64,000 bases of DNA from Streptomyces spororaveus (lineage in GTDB: Bacteria > Actinomycetota > Actinomycetes > Streptomycetales > Streptomycetaceae). Position numbers and translations under genes: made by a program. Under the pieces are notes generated by a model that saw only the letters and a program-made list of their open reading frames with translations, had not been told where the DNA came from and did not search any database. Below, one piece after another: positions 16,237 through 27,339 of the stretch. How positions within the stretch are numbered: position 1 is the first letter of the stretch; each line of letters starts with the position of its first letter. The DNA is taken from positions 682,001 through 746,000 of the forward strand of contig NZ_BNED01000005.1 in assembly GCF_016755875.1 (NCBI RefSeq). Direction: 5' to 3'.

Positions 16237-18069
16237 TCAGCCGAGGGCGCGGTCGAGGTTGAAGGCGGCGCTGATGAGCGAGAGGTGGGTGAACGCCTGC
16301 GGGAAGTTGCCTAGTTGTTCGCCGCTCCGGCCGATCTCCTCCGCGTAGAGGCCGAGGTGGTTGCCGTAGGTGAGCATCTTCTCGAAGGCCAGGCGGGCAT
16401 CCTCCAGGCGTCCGGCACGCGTGAGCGCCTCGACGTACCAGAAGGAGCAGATCGAGAACGTGCCCTCGGCGCCGCGCAGGCCGTCCGGGCTGGCCTCCGG
16501 GTCGTAGCGGTAGACCAGCGAGTCGGAGACCAGATCCGTGGTGAGCGCATCCAGGGTCGAGAGCCACTTCGGGTCGGTGGGCGAGATGAACTTGGCCATC
16601 GGCATCATCAGCACGGACGCGTCGAGTACGTCGTCCCCCAGCCCTTGGACGAACGCGCCGCGCTTCGCCGACCAGCCGTCGCGCATGATCTGCCGGTAGA
16701 TCGCGTCCCGGCTCCGCTGCCAGCGCGGAAGATCGGCGGGCAGGCCCCGCCGGTTGGCCATCCGGATGGCCCGTTCGATCGCCACCCAGCACATCAGCCG
16801 CGAGTAGACGAAGTTCCGCCGGCCGCCCCGGGTCTCCCAGACGCCCTCGTCGGGCTGGTCCCAGTGGTCGCAGAGCCAGTCCACCACCGCGCCGACCTCG
16901 TCCCAGTGATCACTGCTGATGGGCTGCCCCCACTTGTCGTAGAGGTAGACCGAATCGATCAGCGCGCCGTAGATGTCCAACTGGAGCTGCTTGGTGGCGG
17001 CGTTCCCGACCCGCACCGGAGCGGATCCCAGGTGCCCTTCGAGGTGGAGCGGCTCGGATTCGGGCAGTTCGGTGCGCCCGTCGATGCCGTACATGATCTG
17101 CAGTGGACCGGTGGGGCCGACGCCCCGCATGATGCCCCGGTCGGAGAGGAAGCCCATGAACGCCTCGGCCTCCGTCGTGAAGCCCAGGCGGAGCATGGCG
17201 TAGATGGCGAAGGCCGCGTCGCGGACCCACACGTACCGGTAGTCCCAGTTGCGCTCACCGCCGACCCGTTCGGGCAGGCTGGTCGTCGGTGCGGCCACGA
17301 TCGCACCGGTCGGCACATAGGTGAGCAGCTTGAGCAGCAACGCGGAGCGGTGCACCATCTCCCGCCACCGGCCGCGATAGCGCGAGCGGCCCAGCCAGTG
17401 GCGCCAGAACCGGACCGTCGCCTCGAACTGCTCCTCCGCCTCGGCGTGCGGACAGGCCTGCGGGCGGACGTCATCGCTGATCTTGTCGAGGGCGAAGACG
17501 ACGGACTCGCCTTCGAGGAGCTTGAAGTGCGACCCCACGTCGGTCCCGTCGCTTTCGAGCGGCACGGTGGAGGTCAGCGCCAGTGAGATCGACGGGGCTT
17601 CGAAGACGGCTTCGTGGACCTGCGTGCGTACGGTGTGCGCTTCGGCGCCGTAGCCGAAGCGCGGGGCCACCCGTGTCCTGAAGGGGAGGGTTCCCCGCAC
17701 GCATATCACCCGGCGGATCAGCCGGTGCCGTGACGCCTCGCGCGACTCGTCGACGACCGGCATGAAGTCCTGGATCTCCGCCACCCCGTCGGCCGCGTAG
17801 AACCGTGTGATCAGGACGTTGGTGTCGGGGAAGTAGAACTGCCGGGTACGCGCCGGCACCTCGGCGGCCAGCTCCCACGATCCGCCTTTGTCGGCGTCGA
17901 GGATGGACGCGAAGACACTCGGTGCGTCGAAGCGCGGGCAGCAGTACCAGTCGATCGTTCCGTCGGTCCCGACGAGCGCGGCGGTGCGGAGATCACCGAT
18001 CAGGCCGTGCTCGGAAATCGGCAGATAGCGTGCACCGTCCACTCCCCCGGATCCGGTGCCGAACTCCAT
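16237..18069 (-). CDS. Glycoside hydrolase family 15 protein (trehalase/glucoamylase-like)
   Basis: 610 residues from ATG 18069 (GGAGG-like site upstream); the open frame extends further but lacks coding bias. N-terminal SEHGLIGDLRTAALVGTDGTIDWYCCPRFD is the standard opening of the bacterial GH15 family. RNWDYRYVWVRDAAF in the middle belongs to the (alpha/alpha)6 catalytic barrel, and GNFPQAFTHLSLI closes the fold. Actinobacterial relatives hydrolyse trehalose, or alpha-glucans in a phosphate-dependent manner. No signal peptide, so intracellular. Divergent from the DUF2231 gene with 295 bp between starts. Confidence 0.9.
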   Translation of the reverse strand: MEFGTGSGGVDGARYLPISEHGLIGDLRTAALVGTDGTIDWYCCPRFDAPSVFASILDADKGGSWELAAEVPARTRQFYFPDTNVLITRFYAADGVAEIQDFMPVVDESREASRHRLIRRVICVRGTLPFRTRVAPRFGYGAEAHTVRTQVHEAVFEAPSISLALTSTVPLESDGTDVGSHFKLLEGESVVFALDKISDDVRPQACPHAEAEEQFEATVRFWRHWLGRSRYRGRWREMVHRSALLLKLLTYVPTGAIVAAPTTSLPERVGGERNWDYRYVWVRDAAFAIYAMLRLGFTTEAEAFMGFLSDRGIMRGVGPTGPLQIMYGIDGRTELPESEPLHLEGHLGSAPVRVGNAATKQLQLDIYGALIDSVYLYDKWGQPISSDHWDEVGAVVDWLCDHWDQPDEGVWETRGGRRNFVYSRLMCWVAIERAIRMANRRGLPADLPRWQRSRDAIYRQIMRDGWSAKRGAFVQGLGDDVLDASVLMMPMAKFISPTDPKWLSTLDALTTDLVSDSLVYRYDPEASPDGLRGAEGTFSICSFWYVEALTRAGRLEDARLAFEKMLTYGNHLGLYAEEIGRSGEQLGNFPQAFTHLSLISAAFNLDRALG

Positions 18070-18364
18070 GCCGGCCTCCCTACCGTCTCGCCGTGAGCAG
18101 GTGCGGGAATGAAGAAGACTGTGTGTTTCATGGTAGAACGCCTCGCGGTGCGACACGATGTGGCGCCACGACCACACAAGGTGGTGACGTCCGCCTTCGT
18201 CCGGAACGAGGATGGTCCACCGCGACGATCCGATCGAGCAGCGCGGCGACGCCCGCGCCGGGTCCGGCGCTCCGACGGCCGACTGCCCTGTCGAGAGGCT
18301 GGTCGTTCGGGTGCCAGTGGGGTCCGGGGCGGGATCGCGGTGTGGGACCGGGTAGGCGTCGAGT

Positions 18365-18946
18365 ATGAACGCACACACCCCCGACGCCTCGGCCGTGACC
18401 GGGCGGACCGCAGTACTCGACACCGCCTCGACCCGGTGGCTGACCGCGCTGGACCGGCTCGAACGGACCTCGGTGGCCGATCCGGCGATCAGAGTGCTCC
18501 AGCGGGGCATCCGCGCGCTCCCCCTGGGCGGACTGCGTGATCTGCTGCGCGGCAGGCCGCTCGGGCACCCCCTGCATCCCGTACTGGTGCAGGTGCCGAT
18601 CGGATGCTGGCTCTCGTCCGCCGTGCTGGACGTCGTACCCGGTACGCAGCGGGCGAGCACGACCCTCACCGCCGTCGGACTGGCCGGGATCGCCCCGGCA
18701 GCGGTGGCCGGCTGGGTGGACTGGGCGGACCTGCCCCCCGAACAGGCCCGGGTCGGCCTGGCCCACGCGGCCTCGAACGCGGCCGCGGTGGCCTGTTACG
18801 CCGTGTCCCTGACGTCGCGGCTGCGCGGCCGCCCGGCGAAGGGCCGGCTCTGGTCCCTCGGCGGGCTGGCCGCCGTCGCCGTCACCGGCGCCCTTGGCGG
18901 GCACATGGCCTACCGCCGGGCGGTCGGAGGGTACCCGGCAGCATGA
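18365..18946 (+). CDS. DUF2231 membrane protein
   Basis: 193 residues. After a 60-residue soluble N-terminus comes GHPLHPVLVQVPIGCW, the conserved DUF2231 His-Pro motif, then four hydrophobic segments. Such proteins often accompany a Rieske-type or cytochrome partner and may hold heme through the conserved histidines; no Rieske gene is present here. It terminates without an obvious partner. Start chosen at ATG 18365, with the N-terminal acidic stretch continuing directly into the domain. Confidence 0.8.
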   Translation: MNAHTPDASAVTGRTAVLDTASTRWLTALDRLERTSVADPAIRVLQRGIRALPLGGLRDLLRGRPLGHPLHPVLVQVPIGCWLSSAVLDVVPGTQRASTTLTAVGLAGIAPAAVAGWVDWADLPPEQARVGLAHAASNAAAVACYAVSLTSRLRGRPAKGRLWSLGGLAAVAVTGALGGHMAYRRAVGGYPAA

Positions 18947-19137
18947 GCGGCACGGGCCGGCTCCCCTCCCCCGGGCTCGGCCTTCGTTTCACGAGCCGGA
19001 CTGCGTGGCGGCGTGGTCCGGATGGCCGTGAGTGCGGCGGATCGTACCGTCGACCTGTCGATGAGCCGGGTCGGCTCACAGGTCGTCACCCGCGGCATCA
19101 TCGCCCCGACCATCCGTCTCGGCCGATCGCGCGGGAT

Positions 19138-20193
19138 TCACTGCGCGGAGGATGTCGGGGCGTTCCGGCCGACGGGGCTCGCTTCCGGCAACGGCGGTGT
19201 CGGCCGGTTCCGGCGCCGGCGCAGCCAGACGTACAGCAGCAGGCACGGAAGGAGCACCCCGAGGAGGGTGAGGGTGAGGAACGCCGTGAAGCTGCTGATG
19301 TGGGTGACCAGCCAGGCGAAGTTCTGCCCGAAGAAGCCGACCACGAAGGACAGCGGGAGGAACACGCTCGCGAGGATCGTGAGCCGTTCCATCGTGGCGC
19401 TCTGCCGAAGGTTGATCTTGTTCTGCTCCACGGAGATCACCGCGATGTTCGCTTCCAGGACGGTGGTCAGGAGGTCGCGCTGGGCGGCGACCTCCTCGTT
19501 GACGAGCAGCAGGTGATCGTGCACGTCACGCATGTACGGCTGGAGCGCGGGCGGCGTCCTGCCGGGCTGCAGTCTCCTGGTGAGGACGGCGAGCAGCGGG
19601 TGTACGGCCCGGTAGAAGTCGGTGGCCTCGCGGCGCAGGGAGTAGATCCGTTCGGTCGGGGCGACGGCCCCGGAGAACACCGTGGCCTCGATCTGCTCGA
19701 TGTCGCGCTCGAGCTCGCCGACGACCGGCGCGTAGCTGTCGACGACCTGGTCGAGGATCGCCCACAGCGTGGAGGAGCTGCCGGTCTTGAGCAGTTCGGG
19801 GCGGCTCTCCAGTCGGCTGCGGGCTTCGTGGAGCTCGCTCGCGATGCCCTGGCGGACGGTGATCACGAAGTGGTCGGCGAGGAAGACGCTGATCTCGCCG
19901 GTGTCGATCTCCTCGCGCTCGTCGTCGTAGCGGGCCGTGCGCAGGATGATCAGTTCTGTGCCGTCCTCGTACTGCTCGGCCTTCGGCCGCAGGTGGAAGG
20001 CTGCGGCGTCCTCGACGGCGAGCTCGTGCAGTCCGAAGATCTCGCGGACCCGGTCCAGTTCCCCGGGAGACGGTTCGAAGACGCCCAGCCAGACGAATCC
20101 GCCTTGCCGGCAGCGCGCGGCCGCCTGCTCCAGAGGCATGGCGCCCTCGTCCTGTCGACGCCCATCGCGGTAATGTGCGCAGTCGACGATCAT
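19138..20193 (-). CDS. CorA-type divalent cation transporter
   Basis: 351 residues. A long soluble N-terminal funnel domain (1-285) is followed by two C-terminal membrane helices. The signature after TM1 reads FFGQNFAWL, so the classic GMN is GQN, a known actinobacterial variant that may shift ion preference among Mg2+, Co2+ and Zn2+. FVWLGVFEPSPGEL and QNKINLRQSATMERLTILASVFLPLSF are typical CorA segments. It forms pentamers in the membrane. Encoded convergently with the DUF2231 gene and immediately downstream of a decayed universal stress gene. Confidence 0.88.
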   Translation of the reverse strand: MIVDCAHYRDGRRQDEGAMPLEQAAARCRQGGFVWLGVFEPSPGELDRVREIFGLHELAVEDAAAFHLRPKAEQYEDGTELIILRTARYDDEREEIDTGEISVFLADHFVITVRQGIASELHEARSRLESRPELLKTGSSSTLWAILDQVVDSYAPVVGELERDIEQIEATVFSGAVAPTERIYSLRREATDFYRAVHPLLAVLTRRLQPGRTPPALQPYMRDVHDHLLLVNEEVAAQRDLLTTVLEANIAVISVEQNKINLRQSATMERLTILASVFLPLSFVVGFFGQNFAWLVTHISSFTAFLTLTLLGVLLPCLLLYVWLRRRRNRPTPPLPEASPVGRNAPTSSAQ

Positions 20194-20212
20194 GGCCTTC
20201 CTCCTCGCGGCC

Positions 20213-20533
20213 GACCGATGTGCGCCGCCTCGTGCCCGCCGGGGCGTGGCGCGCCGTTATGGCCCCACAGCAATAGATGCTCCTCCGACTCGGCAGAGAT
20301 GTCCTCGCAGCCGTCCGGGGTGACCGCCCTCCGGGGTCGATTTCGCTGGTCACGAAGGCATGGGCGGACGAGGCGGCGCCACACCGCGCGGGATCCCGAG
20401 CTCGCCGCCCGGCGGCTGCCAGGCCAGGACGACCCACAGCTCCGCATCACGCACAAGGGCCGCCGCGGCGGCCTTGTGCAAGACGGCCGGGCTCCCCGGG
20501 GTGCCCGTAGCACCGATCACGACTTTTCGTACG
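20213..20533 (-). pseudogene. Decayed universal stress protein (UspA) gene
   Basis: On the minus strand, a good ribosome site (GGAGAGG) precedes KVVIGATGTPGSPAVLHKAA and LVVLAWQPPGGELG, matching the first half of a streptomycete single-domain Usp. The frame then hits a stop near 20353. In a shifted frame, SEEHLLLWGHNGAPRPGG resembles the conserved DDLLVVG..G motif of the C-terminal half. The expected start codon position is GTA. I read this as a frameshifted remnant; an intact gene would need at least two repairs. The adjacent CorA gene follows 20-30 bp downstream. Confidence 0.5.
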
Positions 20534-20764
20534 GCCTCTTCCCTCTCCTCTCACGCGGATGTCCACAGCCGATACGGAACCCTGATGCCGCCCCGGTCGG
20601 GGGGCCGTCAGCGATCCGTATGGACTTGACCCGCCGCCGTAAAGGTCCCGTCATGGGGTGGCCGCACGTGCGTGCGGGCGGGGATAGCTTCGTCGTCGTG
20701 CCCTGGACCGCCTCCCCGCGTCCGGGGCCTCAACCGTCACTCGTGGTTCCTCTGGGAGGGCCTC

Positions 20765-21136
20765 ATGTGTTTGTTCCAGTACGAAGACGACCCGGAGCCT
20801 GAAGAACGCGTCCCGGCCGGGCCCCTGTACGTACCGGTCCTGCCGGGAAGGGCGGAGGTGGTGGTACGCCTGTTCCGCACCCCGCTGGGCGCGCGTACCG
20901 CTGTGGGCTTCACCAGTGCCGAACGGCTGGCCGCGACGCTCGGCGCAGGCCAGCGGTGGATCCGGCTCTCCGAGTCCGCGCTCCGCGCGATGACCGAACC
21001 GGTCGGAGCATCGCTGCTGACCGTCGACCCGGCCCTCACCGCACCTGCGGTGACGGGGACGGCCACCGCGGCGGCTACGGGGGCGGTCACCACTCCGGTC
21101 CCGCAGGCTCCCGGGACCATTGCCCGGACCGTCTGA
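20765..21136 (+). CDS. SAV_915 family protein
   Basis: 123 residues from ATG 20765, directly after GGGAGG. MCLFQYEDDPEPEERVPAG at the start and LYVPVLPG, RLFRTPLGARTAVGFTSAERL and RLSESALRAMTEPVG are characteristic of the SAV_915 family, distantly SseB-like. The last 30 residues are a low-complexity Ala/Thr/Val tail. Function unknown. It sits 13 bp before lysA with no terminator, so the two are probably co-transcribed. Confidence 0.8.
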   Translation: MCLFQYEDDPEPEERVPAGPLYVPVLPGRAEVVVRLFRTPLGARTAVGFTSAERLAATLGAGQRWIRLSESALRAMTEPVGASLLTVDPALTAPAVTGTATAAATGAVTTPVPQAPGTIARTV

Positions 21137-21149
21137 AGGGAACCGCACC

Positions 21150-22484
21150 ATGTCCATCGCCTCCCTCCACGAGGTTCCGGCCCGTGCCGGTGAACTGTCC
21201 GTGTGGCCCGCCTCCGCGACCCTGCTTCCGCACGGTGACGTGGCCGTCGGCGGGGTGTCCCTCACGGAGATCGCCGACCGGTTCGACACTCCGGCCTACG
21301 TTCTGGACGAGAGTGAGGTCCGCGAGCGGTGCCGCACCTACCGCACGGCCCTCCCCGAGGCCCACGTCCTGTACGCCGCCAAGGCCTTCCTCTCCCGCGC
21401 GATCGTGCGCTGGGTGGAGGAGGAAGGACTGGGCCTGGACGTCTGCTCCGCCGGGGAGCTGGAGCTCGCCGTCACCGCCGGGTTCCCGCCCGAGCGGATC
21501 GTGCTGCACGGCAACGCCAAGTCGCCCCGCGACCTGGAGGCGGCGCTGCGGCTCGGCGTGGGGCGGATCGTCATCGACGGGCCGTCCGAGATCGCCCGGA
21601 TCGCGGCCGCCGTCGGGCCGGAGGGGCACCAGAAGGTGATGGTGCGGGTGGTGCCGGGCGTCTCGGCCGGGGGCCACGAGAAGATCCGTACCGGTACGGA
21701 GGACCAGAAGTTCGGCCTCTCACTCACCGACGGCTCGGCGCAGGACGCCATCGCGCGCATACTCGGACAGCCTCAGCTCGAACTGACCGGCCTGCACTGC
21801 CACATCGGCTCCCAGATCACCGAGGTGGAGCCGTACCTCGTCGCCCTGCGCCGCATGGTCGGGCTGATGGCCCTCATCCGCGACACGCACGGCATCGACC
21901 TGCCCGAGCTGGACATGGGCGGCGGCCACGGCATCGCCTACCGGCCCGGCGAGTCCGCCCTCGACCTCACCGCCCTCGCCCGCGGCCTGCGCACCGAGCT
22001 CGGCGAAGGCTGCGCCGCCGCGGGCCTGGCCGTGCCCCGGCTCCTCGTCGAACCGGGGCGTGCGGTCGCCGGGCCGGCCGGGGTCGCCCTGTACCGCGTG
22101 CTCGCGGTCAAGCACACCGGCGAGAAGGTGTTCGTCGCCGTGGACGGCGGGATGAGCGACAATCCGCGGCCCGCCCTGTACGGGGTGCGCTACGCGCCCC
22201 GCCTGATCGGTCGGCACTCCACCGCCGACGCCTGCACGGCCACGGTCGTCGGCCGGCACTGCGAGGCCGGGGACGTTCTCGCGGCCGATGTGGAGCTGCC
22301 GGGCGACGTCCACCCCGGTGACCTGATCGCCGTACCCGTGGCGGGCGCGTACCAGCTGTCCATGGCGTCCGGTTACAACATGGTGGGGCGTCCCCCGGTG
22401 GTCGCCGTCCACGAGGGCACGTCGCGGGTGCTGGTCCGGCGCGAGACGCTGGAGGACTTCCGCAGCCGGGACATCGGCAGCTAG
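21150..22484 (+). CDS. lysA: Diaminopimelate decarboxylase
   Basis: 444 residues; a PLP-dependent fold-III decarboxylase converting meso-diaminopimelate to L-lysine. Visible signatures: the PLP lysine in YAAKAF (Lys78), HGNAKSPRDLEAAL, CHIGSQI, the glycine-rich phosphate loop GGGHGIAY, VEPGRAVAGPAG, and the active-site Cys in GRHCEAGDVL with its following Asp. Start at ATG 21150 follows AGGGAA. The gene lies outside any visible lysine cluster and is paired with a SAV_915 gene, so it may be a second lysA paralogue or a pathway-specific decarboxylase rather than the housekeeping copy. Confidence 0.88.
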   Translation: MSIASLHEVPARAGELSVWPASATLLPHGDVAVGGVSLTEIADRFDTPAYVLDESEVRERCRTYRTALPEAHVLYAAKAFLSRAIVRWVEEEGLGLDVCSAGELELAVTAGFPPERIVLHGNAKSPRDLEAALRLGVGRIVIDGPSEIARIAAAVGPEGHQKVMVRVVPGVSAGGHEKIRTGTEDQKFGLSLTDGSAQDAIARILGQPQLELTGLHCHIGSQITEVEPYLVALRRMVGLMALIRDTHGIDLPELDMGGGHGIAYRPGESALDLTALARGLRTELGEGCAAAGLAVPRLLVEPGRAVAGPAGVALYRVLAVKHTGEKVFVAVDGGMSDNPRPALYGVRYAPRLIGRHSTADACTATVVGRHCEAGDVLAADVELPGDVHPGDLIAVPVAGAYQLSMASGYNMVGRPPVVAVHEGTSRVLVRRETLEDFRSRDIGS

Positions 22485-22501
22485 GGGGCCCGCCGGGCGG
22501 C

Positions 22502-24439
<1,938 letters not shown>

Positions 24440-24718
24440 CGTGGGGTGCTCCTGTCGTACGCAAAGAATCAGCCATCGACACCGACGACTGAGCAAGCGT
24501 ACGCAGACTGATCACTCATGCACGCGAGCGAGCAAACCCTGACGCGTCCTTAACGCAAACAGGGCCACCTGTGGCGTAGCGGACGTACTTCCCTCGCACC
24601 CGGAAACCCGGCGGCGGCGGGATGAGCGGCGATACTCACCCGATGGACTCCGGGTGGCCGCTCGTCCGGCGCCGCCATCGCCCCGTCCAGCCGGACTCGG
24701 CCGGCGGGGTCGGCGTGG

Positions 24719-26626
24719 TCAGTGCGTCGCGCCCGTCCCGGGGACCGGCGGCTCGGCCTCCGCCATGATGCGGAAGCGGAGGCGGCAGATGACGGCGTCG
24801 GTGTCGCGCCGGACCGCGTGGGCGACGACGGAACCGCGCTGGTTCTGGAGCAGCCGCTGCCAGAGGCGGGCGGGTTCGGTTTCCGGGATGAGGACGGTGA
24901 TCTGGGCGTCCGGGTGGGTCTGCGCGAGCCTGCGGACGTACGCCGATACGGGGCGGCCCAGCGAGCGTGTCTCCGGGGAGAGTTCGGTCAGCTCGACGCC
25001 CGGCTTCCACGACTCCCAGTCGCGGCGCAGGGCTTCGGCCGCCCGCCGGTCCTCCGCCGTGGGGTGGGTGACGGTGACGGCGAGGACCTCGTCGCCGAGG
25101 GAGCGGGCGGCGGTGAGGGCCTGGCAGGTCAGGCGGGACAGACCGGAGACGGGGACGACGACGAGCGAGTGGGACCGGTTCGGCGGCTGCGGGACGCGGC
25201 CCAGCTCCAGCCGCTCACCGATCTCGGCGTAGGCACGGTGAATCTTCTCGAAGGCGAGGACGATCAGCGGCAGGGCGAGGACGATCAGCCAGGCGCCCTC
25301 GGTGAACTTGGTGGCGGTGACGACCACCGCGCAGACGCCGGTCAGCAGCGCGCCGAAGCCGTTGAGGGCGGCCTTGGTCCGCCGGCCCCCGGGGCGCTCG
25401 CCGTACCAGTGCCGGACCATGCCGACCTGGCAGATGGTGAAGCCGACGAAGACGCCGATCGCGAAGAGCGGAACGAGGGTGTTGGTGTCCCCGCCGGAGA
25501 AGACGAGCAGGGCGGCGGAGACGAGCGCCAGCCAGACCACGCCGTGGCGGTGGACCTGCCGGTCGGCCTTGAGGGCGAACACGTGCGGCAGGTGGTTGTC
25601 CCGGGCCAGCAGGCTCAACAGCACCGGAAGACCGCCGAAGGAGGTGTTCGCGGCGAGCGCCAGCAGCACCATGGTGGCGAACTGGACGACGTAGAACGCC
25701 GCGTTGTGCCCGAAGGAGGCGTCGGCGAGCTGGGCGAGGACGGTGACGCCCTCGACCGGCTGGAGGTGGAATCGGCCGATGAGGACGGACAGGCCGATCA
25801 GCATGGCGCCGAGCAGGGCGCCGAGCGCGACCTCGGTGCGCTGGGCGCGGCGGGCGGCCGGGGCGCGGAAGGAGGGTACGGCGTTGGCGACGGCCTCGAC
25901 GCCCGTCAGCGCCGAGCAGCCGGCGGCGAACGCCTTCAGCAGCAGGAGTGCCCCGACCGCGGTGGCACCCTCCCCGAGGGCGGAGTCGTGCCCCGCCGCG
26001 GAGGCGGTGCTGACCGGACCGTCGCGGAAGAGACCGACGGCGATCATCGCCAGGATCGACCCGACGAAGAGCGCGGTCGGGACCAGGAAGGCCTTGGCGG
26101 AATCGACGACCCCCCGCAGGTTCACCGCGGTGACCAGGACCAGGACCCCGAGGCAGATCCAGACCCGCTCACCGTGCAGGCCCGGGAAGGCCGAGGTCAG
26201 GGCGGCCACGCCGGCCGTGACGGAGACGGCCACGTTGAGGACGTAGTCGAGGATCAGCGACGCGGCCGCGACCAGGCTGGTCCGCCGTCCCAGGTGCCGC
26301 TTGGCCACGGCGTAGGACCCGCCGCCGTCGGGAAACGCGGCGATCACCTGCCGGTACGAGGCCACGAGCACGGCCAGGAGCGCGGCGATGGCGAGGGTGA
26401 CCGGGAGGGTGAACCCCATGCCGTACGCGCCCGCGGCGGCCAGGACCAGCACGATCGACTCGGGCCCGTACGCCACGGACGCCATCGCGTCGAGCGACAG
26501 CGCGGCCAGGCCTTGGAGAGCGGTCAGCCTGTGGCGGTCCCCGGCTCCGGTGGCGCTGGCGTCCGGGGGCTCCTCAAGGCCCGGTTCCTGGGCGAGCGCG
26601 GTCGGTTTTCCTACGTGTACGGCCAT
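24719..26626 (-). CDS. KimA-like APC potassium/proton symporter
   Basis: 635 residues from ATG 26626 with GGAGGG upstream. TM1 region LDAMASVAYGPESIVL and the GGGSYAVAKRHLG, ALTGVEAVANAVPSF and AANTSFGGLPVLLSLLARD segments fit the KimA/YdaO-type APC permeases, which import K+ with protons and in Bacillus are regulated by c-di-AMP. The C-terminal 160 residues (VVVPVSGLSRLTCQALTAARSL onward) form a Usp-like cytoplasmic domain as in KimA. Adjacent kdp genes reinforce a potassium role. No ydaO-type riboswitch is apparent upstream; instead two direct repeats lie about 75-120 bp before the start. Confidence 0.8.
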   Translation of the reverse strand: MAVHVGKPTALAQEPGLEEPPDASATGAGDRHRLTALQGLAALSLDAMASVAYGPESIVLVLAAAGAYGMGFTLPVTLAIAALLAVLVASYRQVIAAFPDGGGSYAVAKRHLGRRTSLVAAASLILDYVLNVAVSVTAGVAALTSAFPGLHGERVWICLGVLVLVTAVNLRGVVDSAKAFLVPTALFVGSILAMIAVGLFRDGPVSTASAAGHDSALGEGATAVGALLLLKAFAAGCSALTGVEAVANAVPSFRAPAARRAQRTEVALGALLGAMLIGLSVLIGRFHLQPVEGVTVLAQLADASFGHNAAFYVVQFATMVLLALAANTSFGGLPVLLSLLARDNHLPHVFALKADRQVHRHGVVWLALVSAALLVFSGGDTNTLVPLFAIGVFVGFTICQVGMVRHWYGERPGGRRTKAALNGFGALLTGVCAVVVTATKFTEGAWLIVLALPLIVLAFEKIHRAYAEIGERLELGRVPQPPNRSHSLVVVPVSGLSRLTCQALTAARSLGDEVLAVTVTHPTAEDRRAAEALRRDWESWKPGVELTELSPETRSLGRPVSAYVRRLAQTHPDAQITVLIPETEPARLWQRLLQNQRGSVVAHAVRRDTDAVICRLRFRIMAEAEPPVPGTGATH

Positions 26627-26699
26627 GTCGCCGGTCCCTCCGAATGAGCAAAGTGAGGACAGCGTCGGAGCCGCGCGGGGCGGCGAACAGCGCCCTTGG

Positions 26700-26745
26700 C
26701 GCATTCCATACGTCCGGCCCGCCCCTCTTCTCGCATTCCATACGT
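26700..26745. repeat. Direct repeat pair in kimA-like promoter region
   Basis: Two identical 14-bp copies of CGCATTCCATACGT at 26700-26713 and 26732-26745, 32 bp apart (about three helical turns), between the divergent KimA-like and DUF4118 genes. This is a likely binding site for a dimeric regulator or tandem promoter elements. Confidence 0.5.
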
Positions 26746-26856
26746 GCGGGTGGGACCGGCGTCAGCGGTCCGTCAAGAGGCGGCGCCCCGCGGTGCGCCG
26801 GCGCTGCGACGGGGCAGGCTTGACCACGAACGGCTCGTCCGGACGGGAGGCCTCAC

Positions 26857-27135
26857 GTGTCCGGCTACTGGTTCCGGCTCCGCGCCCCCCTCGCAGGCGT
26901 CGCGGCCCTCGTGCCCCCCTTCGTCGCCGCGCTGGCGCTCGTGCCCTTCCGTACGGATCTTTCGGCGACGAACGAGGCGCTGATCATGGTCGTCGTGGTG
27001 GTCGCGGTCGCCGCCCTGGGTACGCGGGCGGCCGGGCGCGCTGGCCGCGCAGGCCGGGACCGCCCTGGACACGGCGGGCCTGCCTCACCAGGTCTGATGC
27101 CCTGCGGGCGGCCTGCACCGTCAGGGTGGCGTTAA
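26857..27135 (+). pseudogene. Truncated DUF4118 membrane protein
   Basis: GTG 26857 with a GGGAGG ribosome site. Residues 5-58 give two membrane helices (PLAGVAALVPPFVAALALVPF, ALIMVVVVVAVAALGTRAAG) typical of the DUF4118 (KdpD membrane) domain. After that the reading frame becomes basic, low-complexity sequence. A +1 shift at about 27045 would give ALAAQAGTALDTAGLPHQV and a stop. Intact relatives are several hundred residues long with an ATPase or GAF domain. I conclude it is truncated and probably frameshifted; the membrane stub might still be made. Confidence 0.55.
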
Positions 27136-27178
27136 GGCTTCCCGCGCCCTCGTATGGACCCCGTCAAAGTGTCTTAAC
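27131..27178 (+). promoter_or_regulatory. Inverted repeat in the kdp promoter region
   Basis: GTTAAG (27131-27136) and CTTAAC (27173-27178) flank 36 bases in the region upstream of the kdp operon. Together with nearby CAAAGTGTCTTAACAC they are candidate KdpE or sigma recognition elements; not proven. Confidence 0.3.
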
Positions 27179-27255
27179 ACCCGGGTGGAGACGCGGTTGT
27201 CTCGTCATCGGCCATCTGGCTGATTCATTTCTTCCACTTCACTCAGGAGCTCGCG

Positions 27256-27339
27256 ATGGCCGATCTGGCCTTCGTCGTCACCACGGTCGCGGTGTTCGCG
27301 CTGGTGGCTCTCATCGCCCGGGGGGTGACCAAGCTGTGA
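27256..27339 (+). CDS. 27-aa membrane micropeptide at the head of the kdp operon
   Basis: ATG 27256 with CAGGAG 7-12 bases upstream. It encodes a single hydrophobic helix ([20 protein letters not shown]) with a basic GVTKL end, and overlaps the kdpF GTG by 4 bases. I recall a similar small ORF preceding kdpF in other streptomycetes. It probably acts in, or stabilises, the Kdp complex alongside KdpF, or serves only to couple translation. The perfect coupling and good ribosome site make translation likely. Confidence 0.7.
   Translation: MADLAFVVTTVAVFALVALIARGVTKL

Noticed and set aside
20360..20629. 89-aa plus ORF over the decayed Usp
   Set aside because: Low-complexity frame opposite the Usp remnant; no support.
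26626..26857. ydaO (c-di-AMP) riboswitch before the KimA-like gene
   Set aside because: Expected conserved ydaO cores not seen; only direct repeats are present.
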